Source of the DNA: Annulohypoxylon bovei var. microspora
Taxonomy: Eukaryota; Ascomycota; Sordariomycetes; Xylariales; Hypoxylaceae
DNA: 64,000 nucleotides
Direction of reading: 5' to 3'
NCBI GenBank assembly: GCA_022836615.1
Contig: MU405332.1
Coordinates: forward strand, 59,968-123,967
The first letter of the stretch is position 1. Each line of letters starts with the position of its first letter. Positions 46,502 to 58,779 of the stretch are shown here, one piece after another. A model generated the notes under the pieces. The model saw only the letters and a list, made by a program, of their open reading frames with translations. It had not been told where the DNA came from and ran no database searches. The translations under genes and the position numbers were made by a program.

Positions 46502-49500
46502 GATATATTCGAATCCATTGGTGGTTATGCTTGTGGGGTTTGTTATGAAAATTTAACAAACGATATCTCAACGACTCTTCTTGTAGTGATTTATGATTTA
46601 TGTTTAGAACAAAATAGATTCTGTTAAGACTGTCTACCTACCTACCTTAGGCACTTACCTACCTATGAATTTAAACAATCGCTATTTCAGATTGAAGTCT
46701 AGCAGGCTTCTGTGACATCTGTATCACTTATCACTGGCATCGTTTCGCACTTGGAGAATTTCGTTCGTTATAAGCAGTGACTGTGTTACGAGTAAAAAAG
46801 GAGGATAATAATATGTGGAAGTTCAAGTAGTATGATGTTCAATTTTATAATTATTAAATAGGAATAAACTAGGTTGGATAACATATACATGAAGCATAGA
46901 GTTAGGCAGCTAACCAGTTCCATTACATGAAATAATGTTTGTAAGACTCTGCAGTTTGAAAAGTCCCTAACTAGGTAGTTCAAGTTAAGATTTCTAAACA
47001 TGAAGAAGGATATAACAGCTGAGAAACGAAGTGGTTAGTCTAATCTAAGAAAGGTGATATGACAATGATACCTATACTCGATGTACGAGAGAATTATTTT
47101 TATTTCGGTTTACGCACGAGTTCACCCTCCCTGTCTCCTCCAGCCAGCCTAGGCAACTTCAAGTCAAGCAGAGTTTTCGGCTGTAAGGACTTCGTGTTAA
47201 TGCAGTTGAGTCTTTTACTTTACGATGGTGGCAGTTTATAATTTACCTAATGTTAATTACTTATTTACCTAAGGTACCCACCTGGTTAGGCTTTAATTAT
47301 GGCTAAATATAAAGCGACAGCATTTAACTATAGTCACGATGCATTGTTGAGATTCGTCGGTTGAATTATAAATAAACCTGCCAGCCTTTAAAAACCAAGT
47401 ACATTCATATTTAGTAGACCGAACTGCTTAGTACCAGTAGTCCTCGAATGGAATAAGTAACCTGTTGATTAGATACCTGTAAAACTTGACTAGCTACTAT
47501 TTACAGCGAAGCTTGACAACTTTTATAAATTTCATTACAAATTTCAAGTTCTATTTTAATCTCCTAATGTATCGATTTGTATGATCTGACAGCCCTAGAG
47601 ACACATTGGCTTACGCTTTTTGGAATAAGACCAATGTAGAAAAACACAGGGGCGGGGAGGCAAAGTCACATATCCCCTGAGGATAATAGTTAATCAGATG
47701 AAGGCAGAGCTGATCCTAAACTTAGCTGCCAGCTTCATTAACAATCATAACAATCACCAAAAGGACAGATGACAAATTCCCTGAGACAGTTACAAAATCA
47801 AGGTTATTCTCCAACTAGCCTGTCTGCCTACCTATCCAAACTCCCAAACCGGGATTTCTTTCAAACATAAACAAGACACCCACTCGACCAAACACCCACG
47901 CACCCCATCGGTCTGCCCAGAGTGGCAAATCCGCACGCCACAACCTAAGACGTCAGACCGAGCCGTCGAGCATGACTGCTGCCCCTCATCCCCCCTACTC
48001 TGAAGCCGTCCCTATGCTTCCCCGGAATTGAGATCAGATCACGAACTACGCGCGCACGCCTACGCGCAGGAATGTGTAATTAAAGATTAAAGAGCGCGGA
48101 AAGATGAAGGGGGACCGGAAGGCAAGGCGACTGCCAGAAGGCATAACCTTGGGGGCTGTAGGGTATTAGACTATTAAACACACGGACACACGGCCACACG
48201 GGTAGGGCAAGGATTCTAGCAGACGGGCAGGCAGCATCACGCGGCGCGGTAGTGACTACCTAATAATCCACATCCCGAACCCGGTCACATGGGGTCTCGC
48301 GGACGCGAAGAAGGGGCGCAGAACCCATGGGGTTAAGTAGTTAAGTACGTGCGTATGGGTGTGGTGGGTAGCGTATGTATGCGCATACCTAGGCTGGTAG
48401 GTAGCCATGTATGTAATAGTAGGCATGCAAGTATGTACGTATGCCGATATACCCCGGAGACACACAGACGCACACGGAATGGGCAGAATGGGCAGAATGG
48501 GGTCAGAAAGAAGTGGAGGAGGGGACAGGGGTTGCTCGACTACCGACCTATATACATACATACATATACATAGGTCCTTGTCATGAGCCGACATCCCCAA
48601 CTTTTTCGTCTTCTAATTTCAAGAATATCTATGCAACTATATCCAAGGTATCCAAGGCAGGGCTGCTCAGCACCGCGGATGCAGAGATGCAAGATGGCAC
48701 GGCCCGGGGAAGTGAGATTTCGAGTATCTACATCCACATTTCTGGGAACAGCCTTGCAAAGATCGAGTTTATGCGTTGAATTATAAGACGAACATCTAGG
48801 TTGATCATCCAGGCTGATCAGCACCTCGGACGGTAGATAGCCTGAGAAGCCTCAAAAAGTGGAAAGGGGTCCGCCAATGCCTAGAGCCTACGCCCTATAG
48901 GATTGTTGTATTCCGCCCACGTCTGGTTTATTGCCTGACCGACACATCATCTCTGGGTCTTTTTATTCTCCGCCGCATCCTCGTCAACTAATAGTCTGTA
49001 AAATAGTCTGTAAAATAAAATATAGGCGCTTCATGCATGATCGTAGGGATACATACCTCTTGGGCGACGTTCTGATCCGATGGCGGCGTTGATCGCGAAT
49101 AGCATCATCGTCATCATCATACGTTTCTCGCGGTCCCGGGGCTCGTGGTGTCTATTATATTTCGTAGAACGATCTCCGAGGGCGAGCTCCGAATAGGCAG
49201 GTCGAAGCTCATCAACTCCGCCGGGTCTTACAAACCCGCCTCCTCTCATACGAGATCCAGATTGCCCACCTTCCTCCCCCGGACGCGCTATCTCAGTGAC
49301 ATCTGCACGTCATGTCGACCTGCAGCGATAGCCGTGATACTTTTTGCCGTCGAACATGAACATCTGCGCCTGCGGCATTCTGAGCAAATCTCGCTATAGA
49401 AGCGTACGGATCTGCCAAGCTAGCGAACGTCTAATGGTTATCTCCCCCGTCTGCCTTCGTCGATCGGTGCTAGTTACACCGGAGTTGTGCAGGATCCCAA

Positions 49501-50587
49501 GTCGGTGTTAGAGCGGTACCGATCAGCTACAGACATACGACATTGCATCTGAGAACCGAAGCTATCGGATGTCAGCGGTATAGACCCGTGGCGAAGGTAG
49601 GATAACCTGGAGCAGCCTAGTCGATTACGGAGTCTAGCAGACGTCGACGAACGCTCCAGGCGGCGGACTGTGGGTAGATATGACGGAAAGTGGAACGCGC
49701 GCTGCACAAACTACGGGTGCAAGCGCTTGCGTATGTCTCATCGCGTCCGTGATGCACGCGGTGGCTGATGGAGGGCTGATGTGGGGGACGGAGCATCCCA
49801 TGATAGCTAGACCAAGCTCGAGAGGGTGTAGGGGTCCTAGGCTGTGCGCGAAAGGGAAATCTCGCAGATCATAGGATCTCGACGGCCTCGACAGTCGATC
49901 AGATTGCACCCTTGCAGCACCCTGGCAGAGACGAACCCTGCTCGGATGGTCGGGAGACGAGGATAATCCGTCGCACTGCAGCGGAGAGAAAAGGGTGTCT
50001 AGGATGTTTAAGCATAAGACAACGGCGTCATGGGATGCGAGGTGCGTCTTGGTAGGGGCGTACGAAAACGGAAATAGGTCGACGATCCCTCGGTGAAATC
50101 TGATAGGTCTGATAGGTCCAAGATGGGGGCTCTTCATGTTTTGTTTGAAGTGACGGCGGACTGCTTGGTAGCATCGCGTAGATGAGGTGAGGGGTTGCCG
50201 CGACGATACGGCTCGAACTCATATCTTGGAAGATGCTTCTGAAGCTCGTTCTAGAATGAACCGCTCCTAGTCTATATCCTAAGCGAAGTATCGTACATAG
50301 GAGGTCAAGTCGACGCCTTCTACAGCAGATGATTGGCTGCGCTAGCGAAGCCTAGCTGATTGGGGTTAAACCATCAGCGTATTCGGTGGTAGTTGGAGAA
50401 TTCCAAGGCCCCGTACCCACGTACCGTATCTCAGAGCTAGAGAGGGCAATACAACACGAGGGTTCTCCCGGGAAAATAGATATCGGGCTGAGAGTGCGCG
50501 GGTACCGTGCGTATCAGAAGTCTAACCTGAAGAACGGGACAGCGGGGCGCCAAACACAGACCGACGCATATGTACGTACTATAAGTT

Positions 50588-50670
50588 GGCTGGGTAGGTA
50601 GGTGGGTATGTAGGTATGTATGTAGGTATGTATGTATTATGTATGATGTAGGTATGTATGTATGTATGTG
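50588..50670. repeat. TATG/TAGG simple tandem run
   Basis: Mixed GGTA, GTAGGTAT and GTAT units run for about 80 bp, grading from TAGG to TATG units. Confidence 0.85.
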
Positions 50671-51108
50671 TTTGACGAAGCTTTAGGATGGTGTGGGTGT
50701 GGAGTTCATCAAGGGTAGGATCGAAGTGGTGATGGAAATTGATTGGTGATTCGTCTACGGAATAAACGGTGTGGCCACACCGCAGACGTTTTGGGAACAG
50801 TGGCTGACCCTTCGCGTACGTAGAGGGGTTAGGCTCATTCTCACTTGGGCCATCGAGCAATCTTGGGAATAACCTCGTCCTCGGGGTCATGAGGAGCGAG
50901 CGAAGATGATAAGCAGACTGTGGCTTCTTTCGGACATACATCACTCTAACGAAACGAGAAGAAAAGAAAAAAAAAGAAATGAATAGACGAAAGACTGACG
51001 ATATTCAAGGTCTATACGAATAGGCTCAGATGACTCTGTCTCACCTAGTCAGCTACTATACGCCTAGCGCTTAGTCTCTTCACACTTGCGAACGAACCCC
51101 CCAAGCCC

Positions 51109-51224
51109 AAGCTATCACAGAGATGCAAGCTATCACAGAGATGCAAGCTACCACAGAGATGCAAGCCACCACAGAGACGCAAGCCACCGTAGAGACGCAA
51201 GCCACCATAGAGACGCAAGCCAAT
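51109..51224. repeat. 18-bp minisatellite, six copies
   Basis: Units of 18 bp at 51109, 51127, 51145, 51163, 51181 and 51199, with a short partial copy after. The consensus is AAGCYAYCACAGAGAYGC. Copies differ only by a few transitions, stepwise from left to right. Confidence 0.92.
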
Positions 51225-51810
51225 TATCATACTAGTCTAGATACCTAGTAATGGAACGAGCAACATCCGTCCCAGCAAATAGTGTCGAAATATATCGTGT
51301 CCACCGGTCTCAGTCTCTATAATAGCTTCCGCGTAGGGGGCCATAGAAGTTACTCGTCTTGGTGATTGTAGTCTGAGATGGTATATTGCCACAACACTTC
51401 GCTCATGACCACGTATCCCGCAGAAGCGCGTTGCTAGACAGCTGGGCGCAACAACTCCCGTGATCGTCCATCCTATAGGTAGTAGCATATAGTAGCATAT
51501 AATGGTAGCAATGGAAAGGTGATAGAACAGACCCAGTTTGGTAAGGATGCGCCGCATGAGGCTCAAGATTTGCGAAAAGACGACAATATACAGGGTTACA
51601 AGGGGTAAGTCCAAGCAACCTCGGGGATAGCTCGCCCTTCCACGACGGCATCGACTTCGACGAACAAGGAGGAAGGTTTAGCCTTGCAGCTCTCGCACCG
51701 GCTCTCGTCCGCCTCAGCTCGGCCTGCAGTCTCGTTCCAAGATTTCTCAGCCCTCGACGTCCGTCACACCCAAAAGCAAGGCTAGGGTAACATTCACGGG
51801 AATAGGGGGA

Positions 51811-51900
51811 ATATGACGGAGCCAAGGTGAAATAGACGGAGCCAAGGTGAAATAGACGGAGCCAAGGTGAAATAGACGGAGCCAAGGCGCAATAGACGGA
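51811..51900. repeat. 20-bp minisatellite, about 4.5 copies
   Basis: Units of 20 bp (ATAGACGGAGCCAAGGTGAA-like) at 51811, 51831, 51851, 51871 and a half unit at 51891. Nearly identical. Confidence 0.92.
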
Positions 51901-52389
51901 CCAGGGAGAAGCGTGCATTGAATACGGTAGCTAGGTTGTCGAAGAATTACCTAAGGCGAAATCTAGGAGACGGAGTCTCGGTCTGAGAGTATATGCTCTC
52001 AAAGCACCGGTGACTCGGCGAGCCGCTGTAATCATATCGAATCTCTAGTCTACCTAGTAGTCTAGCTCGGTTAACCCTGGTTTACCCCCCAGACGTCATC
52101 TCTCTTTTCCATCGGCAGTTGGGCAGCGGGTTTGAGATCAATCGTCTCCCAGGCGAGCAGGAAACCGGGGTCAGAACCGGATAGACGCGCACTGGGTTTC
52201 TGAGCAGGGTGAAGACAGGGTGAGGACAGGGTGAGAAGCGGGATGAGCCATAACGGCAGGGCGATAAGGTCGCATCTACCACCACGCCGACCTCTACCTA
52301 GCGAGGCATAACCCTGCCCCCGATCATCGTCTGGTGATAGAGCTCTCTCGTCGATGGGGGTAGATCCTGGTCGCCGCCCGAACTGTACG

Positions 52390-52490
52390 TGCCTGTGTTA
52401 TGCCTGTGTTATGCCTGTGTTATGCCTGTGTTATGCCTGTGTAGGTATGCCTGTGTAGGTATGCCTGTATGTAGGTATGCCTGTATGTAA
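52390..52490. repeat. Composite TGCCTGT minisatellite with growing unit length
   Basis: Starts as 11-bp units (TGCCTGTGTTA, about four), then 14-bp units (TGCCTGTGTAGGTA), then 16-bp units (TGCCTGTATGTAGGTA). The added bases are TAGG/TATG letters. Confidence 0.88.
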
Positions 52491-53472
52491 GAAGGTAGCC
52501 TGGTAGCTTGGGAAGGTAGATTAGCATGTAGGTAGTATCATCTAGGGTAATGAGCTACATAGCGTCTAGGTGTGTGGGAGTGGGAATATGGCGTATGGCG
52601 TATGGTGTATGAAGTATATGGTGGTGGTAAGGTGGAGGAAATTGCAGGCAAAGCGACGAAAAGGTGGTAGATTATATTTTGCGAAGACGCGAGAGGCGCC
52701 AATCAAATTCGATGCCGGACGGGTTTCGATCGATAGCACTTGGGGCAGTTACGGGGCAGTTACGGAAAGCAAGATTTCCCGGACTGGTCCTGCTGGTGTT
52801 GCCATTTCTGCATTTCTATCTATTAGTACCCATGTATATATGCCGGGGCAGAGACCGGGCACCCTGGCGTCATGTTCCACAACTCATGAGCCACCGCCGC
52901 CACAAAAGAGGTCCGAGCACCATCTGATGTTTCTAATTCTGGCATGTACAAAGTACATATGTACACTAGACATTTGAACATCAATTGAACATTGGATGTT
53001 GCCCAATAACATTGAATGTTCAAGGTTATCAGGTACATAGTACTTCTAGTACATCTAGGTACGTACTAAATAGGTACATACCGTATGTATTCCGTACTAT
53101 CACATCAATAACGCTGATGATCTCGACCCGACCAACCACGAATGGTCACCTACCAGACCATCACGAGGCAGCGACGAAGTTTGGATCTATACGTTAACTA
53201 TCCCTACCTAATAGGAAGCTGTTAGTACCGGCGGTAGTGGGCATAAGCCTACCATCCTGCCAATAGACCTCCGCTATCTCTTCGGATATTCCGGTTTGCA
53301 GATCAGCCTCTGCCAGATCGATGCTAACGGAGCTTCTTCACGTACGGTCGTATCATGTCGCCTCGCTAGTGCGGGTAGAGGCGACCTCGTGGCAGCACAT
53401 CCGATGCAGCCAAGTTATGTACGGACGGCGAGTTAGAGAGCTGAAACGCTTCCCCAGCTCTTCGACGCCTCT

Positions 53473-53553
53473 GGGTCCTTTAGGTCCTCTAGATAGGTCC
53501 TTTAGGCTCTCTAAGTCCTCTAGGTCCTCTAGGTCCTCTAGGCCCTCTAGGTC
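53473..53553. repeat. 9-bp CTCTAGGTC tandem run
   Basis: Degenerate TCCTCTAGG units repeat about eight times, including the CTAG core. Confidence 0.85.
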
Positions 53554-54879
53554 ATGTCATCAGACCATATACTATTGATGGTCGGCTTCATCTTCGACGA
53601 GGACCATCCATCCCGGCCTGGTCTCCCACGACCTGGCCGAATTCTTCGACGTGCGTCGGGTTCTTGCTTATCCCTCTAGAAGTCTAGAGATATGAGGGCT
53701 CCATCGGGGTCTCCTCTTCGGCTATCGGCTGGATATCCAGCACCCAGCCCCTCCAACCTCGAGCACGACGGGGCGTATGTGGAGGCGAAAAACGCGTTAT
53801 GCGATGCTGTGTGTGTGTGCGTATGTATGTATGTGTGTGGATGCCTGCGTACGTAAATGTACGTACGTGCGTTCTGTCCCGGTCTCGCTCACGCGAGAGA
53901 ATGACAGAATGACAGAATTATGGGAATTATAACTGTGCCTAGTCGCCACCGCGCGAATGTCGCCCGCCCGACGCAAGGAGCGGTTGAAGATAAGAGATCA
54001 TCGCGAACATCATGACATTCGAGACATAACTGAAGTAGGTGAGCATCGTTCATGTCGGGACCCGTGCTATACATGTCGAATTAGAGACACAGACGCACGT
54101 ACCCTCATCCTGTACCACCGAGAGGCTCAACAGGAGGGTACGTCATGACCGCTCCGTTAGGATAGCAAGCCGCCTCTAACAGCGTCTGTCAATATTGCCT
54201 GCTAGTGCTCACTCGAACCGTGGCCATATGACACCTCGTAAACATAAATAGTCAATTTAGAGCAGCCCCCAGGAATAAGCTTCTGGCAGCAGACGAGACG
54301 AAGGCTAAGCTACAAACCTAACTCTCGGATCCGGCTCATCGGGACGTCTAGAGTCCCGCCTCCCTCGCCTACAACGTCGACGTGCATCCTAGGGATCCCG
54401 CTAATTTCCCACCCGTCAGGTATCGCAATCCTGTAGAGATCCATCGACCAGCCCGCCGGTTTCTGCTCCGGCCGCGGATAAGCGCGCTCGTCAACTCGTC
54501 AAAAGCGATAGGTCCTTGGAAAGGTCCTTGCGAAGACGTAAAGTAAGCCGGACAATAAGCTGCGCTCTGGTGGAGAGCGGCTAGGACGAAAATAAGAACG
54601 GTCGCTGTAAAGGTAGCTATAAAGGTAGCTATAATAGCTAGGTATAATAGAGATATGATATATCATCTCGCTCTAGCGTCTGTTAAGGTAAGTGTCTGAT
54701 CACTGATCACGGACGCCTCGGGACGCGCACGAGAGGGGCAGCACCCGTCTTACCATCTCTGATCCCATCTACACAGTAATACAGGTTACACCTTGTACCC
54801 CCTTAGCCTCAATCACCTCGCACGGCATCGTCGACCAACACACCCGACACTGCCATACCCACCTCACGAACTATACGAG

Positions 54880-54918
54880 ATCAGAGAACGCAATCAGAGA
54901 ACGCAATCAGAGAACGCA
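54880..54918. repeat. 13-bp tandem repeat, three exact copies
   Basis: ATCAGAGAACGCA at 54880, 54893 and 54906. Confidence 0.92.
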
Positions 54919-57121
54919 GAGACGAAAACCTCAACGCAGACGGGGTGAGCAGTCACGTCTGGCAGCGGCGCTCCCGGCCAGAGGGAGCATCTACCACGAT
55001 ATCTCACGCCCGAGTTAATGCACCTGACGCTAGAAGAGGTTTAGGGACGAGGGAGACGGCCTGTCGCGTCATCTTTTAGACCAATCCTCGACCAATCCTC
55101 GACCTCTCGAGCTGCCCAAGACTCGATCCATCTCCCTTGGCGATCCGACCTATCCAGAGACTAGCTAGATTGAACCGTCCGTGCTCCCGCCTATATCGAC
55201 CTTATTTTAGCTCATCTTCACCGATCCGGTTCTCCAATCTACGGGTGACGGCGACCTGATCCAAATCCGGACAAGGTGTGCATCTCAGATACACATTTTG
55301 CATTAGGTAGATACAGGAGCTATCGACCCCGCGGCTTATCATTTGCTGGCCTCGAGCGTGGCAATCTCCAAGCCTAATCGCAGACCCCCTCACTGATTGG
55401 GTGCCACGCGAGGCAGAGGGATCCATCGTAGGTTTCTCGGGTCTCTCACCTTACCCATCATCTGCTGCCCACAAGTGGCTGGTCTAAGACTCCAAGTACT
55501 CCAGCCGCCGGCTTAGATATACATACCTACCTGCGTATCTTTCTAAAGCTCACCCCTAAGCTGGCATCCACGCGCTGCTTCTAAGACGGCGTCCCCGCCT
55601 CTGAGATACCATAGATACCTACCAAGCAGAAGCAGCCGCGCGAGATTTTGCGGTCCAAGGGCGCGATCATAACCCACCCCGACCCCTCGGTCGGACGGAC
55701 GGTGAAGGAAACTCCTCCCCTAACTGCATGCATACACACGTTCGCACATCAGTATCGTGAGACGCGGTGACGATCCAACTTACCGTTTCATTACCTGTGG
55801 ATCAGCTCATGTCGCAATCCCTCCCCTCATAATAGAAAAGTCACGAGACTGGTAGTAATCGGACGAACGATTTAGCATTCCCCATCCCTCGCTCGATCAC
55901 CTACTCCCCTATTCCCAGCTGCCTATCCCCAGTTGCCTATACCCTCCCCTCGCAACCCGGCGGCGCTCCAAGCTCTTTGCACCAGACAGAGGACTCCGAA
56001 GTCTCGAGAGTCTTGAGCGTCGAGGATTACAGCGAGACCCCCACACACAACGTCCCCCCCCCCCCTGCAGGCCCAGCCCCACGCCCCAAACCACTCGAGC
56101 CCCGGACCGTCTGACATTACCAGGCATCCTGGAGCCATCACGGCACAGCACAGCATCGCACAGCACAGCATCGCACAAGATTCAAGAAACAAGAACAGAG
56201 TACCTATCCCCAGGGTTAGCCTAGAGTTTCCTCACCTGGCAGCAGCCGTAGCCGACCACCTACCGACGACCTCGAGGGACCTAGGTGCCTTGCAGCAGGC
56301 TGCATACGACTCTTATCTTCGGCGGTACAATACCTAGGAAGGTACATAGGGAAGGTAGGACATTACCTACCCGGCCAAGGTACATACATAGGTACAACAT
56401 ACATATCTGGCAGCTACCGAGCTTCTTTACAGGTACCTAGTAGTAATCGCTCCCTCTACTGCCTAAGCCCGTCTCCTTCGGTTCCGCGGCAACCTGTCTA
56501 CGTCGACGGGGCGCGCGCAGCTGCGAGAAGATCGAGGGAGCACATCGAGGGAGCACATGAGGGGCGCCGACACAACTCTGCCGCGTCCTCGCTGCTGACC
56601 AGAGTCACCCACTATATAATAAGACATAAGACATAATACATATCAGACAGACGCATCTGCGGGTTCCTGGAACACCTTGCCTGATCCGGTTTTCTCGAGC
56701 GTCTAGTCGCATTCCACAAAAAGAACTTTTCGACCCATCCGCTTGGAGAACGTCAGAATAAGGATAGCGGAACCAGATAATCTCCAAACCAGTCCCCAAA
56801 CCAGATAATCCCCAATCCTCCATAAAGCCGGGCATGACATTGATTTCACCATTAAATCCCCGAGTCACAAACATCGTTCCAATCGTCGCCGTCACAAATT
56901 CCCCGAATTATCGATTGTCTCTTGTGACCGATCAAACTCCTGATTCCTGAAGAAATATCAAGAAAACGGGGAACATAATATTACGATACAACTTATCGTC
57001 GAATCTATTATACCTCGTCGACTCATGCTCCACCCGAGTCCGGTACTCGCATAAGTAGACACGCCGGATCTCAATTGTTAATATAAGAACTATCCTTACT
57101 CCGTCTATCTCCTTGAAGAAA

Positions 57122-57157
57122 ATCGAGTATCCCATCGAGTATCCCATCGAGTATCCC
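57122..57157. repeat. 12-bp tandem repeat, three exact copies
   Basis: ATCGAGTATCCC at 57122, 57134 and 57146. Confidence 0.92.
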
Positions 57158-58779
57158 GTCTCCCACCCCATCTCTCGTCTCACGTCCGCAAACCTGATCC
57201 CCACATTTATATTCATAAAAAGTGAGGACCCCTCGAAACTCGAACCCCTCTTACCCATCCAGGACTTTTTATCACTGCGTTACCGCTGGGCTGTGTCCTG
57301 ACCTGCCCAGGTTTGACCCGCGCTGCGAACTGCGATCGGTTTCCCATTCCAATCAGAGCCCGGTAAGCCACTGCAACCCCCCATCTGCTTCTCTCTTTTA
57401 TTATTCTTCTACCATCCCATCTCCCCTAAGCACCCGAGTTCCAGGTCCCGAGGTCTTCGAGGTGGTTGTTCTCAAGACCCAATCTTTCTTCGACTCCCAC
57501 CTCTGTACCCATACCCATCTTACCCATCGTACCCATCTTACCCTACCCCAGTAGCAAGTTACCGTTTGGGTTAATGGTAATAAAAGCTCTACCAAGCTCT
57601 CCGGGGTGGTTATTTGCCGCTACCTCGCTACCTGCCAGCTGCCTGCCTAGGGGTACATAACCCACAACCCACGACCCGTACCTAGTAGCCATTCCCACTG
57701 CCTGCCAACCTAGCCACTATCTGCCAACCTGCCTAGCCACTATCGCTACCGTAAGTCGGATCCAGTATATTTATCGATACCCCCAAACGAACCCCCCCCA
57801 ATTCGGATCTCCCCTCTCGCCGCGCTCAAGTGCTCTGCAGCTATTTGATTTGACCGAATCTCTGCCGCCGCTAGCCCTCACCCTCCCCTCTCTTCCCGTT
57901 CCGTTCCCATCTGTTCCATTCGAGTCTCGCCTTAAGATTCCAACAGCACAACTCACAATCCTGCTCCTCCAGTCACCTTCAGACACACCACGCATATACG
58001 CATATACGCAGCACATATATCCGGCGCGTCGGAATTCTCAAATCATCGTCGTCCAAGTTCGACATTCCCCCGTCCGCCTATATTTAACCTTTTTATATCT
58101 CGTTCCTGTTCCTGTACCTTGCACAATCGAGCGGTACCTAGCAGCGACTGCATACGTTGCGGCGGGCATACGTGTAGTAGGGCAGGGTTAGACAAGCCTT
58201 TTTTTTTCGTCTCTAATCAATACCATCCTATCCTTTTTCTCTTATCCGATAGGTTTCCCCGAGCCAACCATCTTCTCGAGCCGAAACCTTTAAGTTGCGA
58301 AGAGACCGAAAGAAGCAATAACACTAACCTGACGTACCTATAAAAGCTACGTGCCCTTATAATAACAAATCGTTATTAGGCGTCTCTAGTTACGAATACC
58401 TCGCCTCGGCTCCAGGGCTGGCTTTTGGCTTTTGGCTTTTGTCTTTTGTCTTTGGCTCTTGGCTCATTGGCCCCGAAATCGACCCGACCCTTGGCTCGAC
58501 GAAGAGCGGAAGAGTACCACGACCTAATCGGCCTAAACGGTCTAAACGATAAGGGGGCGTCAATGCTCGCTGCGACCAGGTTGTCGTCGGCGCGCCCCTC
58601 CTAAATCCTCCCACGTCTCGCTACCACCTTCGCCGATTATTGCTGTTATTGCTATAATCGCTAGCACTACTAGTGCACTATTACTACTCCTGCTATTACT
58701 GCAACCTCCCTCCCTCCTCCCTCCTCGCCGTCACATTTAAAGTCTCGTCCCGACCGCCGCCACCACCGCTACCCATAAA

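Larger units (their letters stand above)
46502..58779. other. 12.3-kb gene-free, minisatellite-rich region
   Basis: I found no supported gene, TE protein or RNA in this stretch. Open frames up to 171 codons exist (49634-50137, 51403-51918 minus) but read as low-complexity or composition artefacts, and the second runs through a minisatellite. Composition is ordinary to slightly G+C-rich, so it is not RIP-type A+T DNA apart from about 46780-47600. It carries many tandem repeats (listed separately) and numerous TAGG/TATG strings. The last 1.5-2 kb is C/T-rich and may be the long promoter/leader of the CCCH gene. Confidence 0.6.

Noticed and set aside
49634..50137. 167-codon minus-strand frame in the gene desert
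   Set aside because: No recognisable domain, Ser/Pro-rich, no splice or leader context; likely chance.
51403..51918. 171-codon minus-strand frame
   Set aside because: Part of it translates the 20-bp minisatellite and the rest has no protein character.
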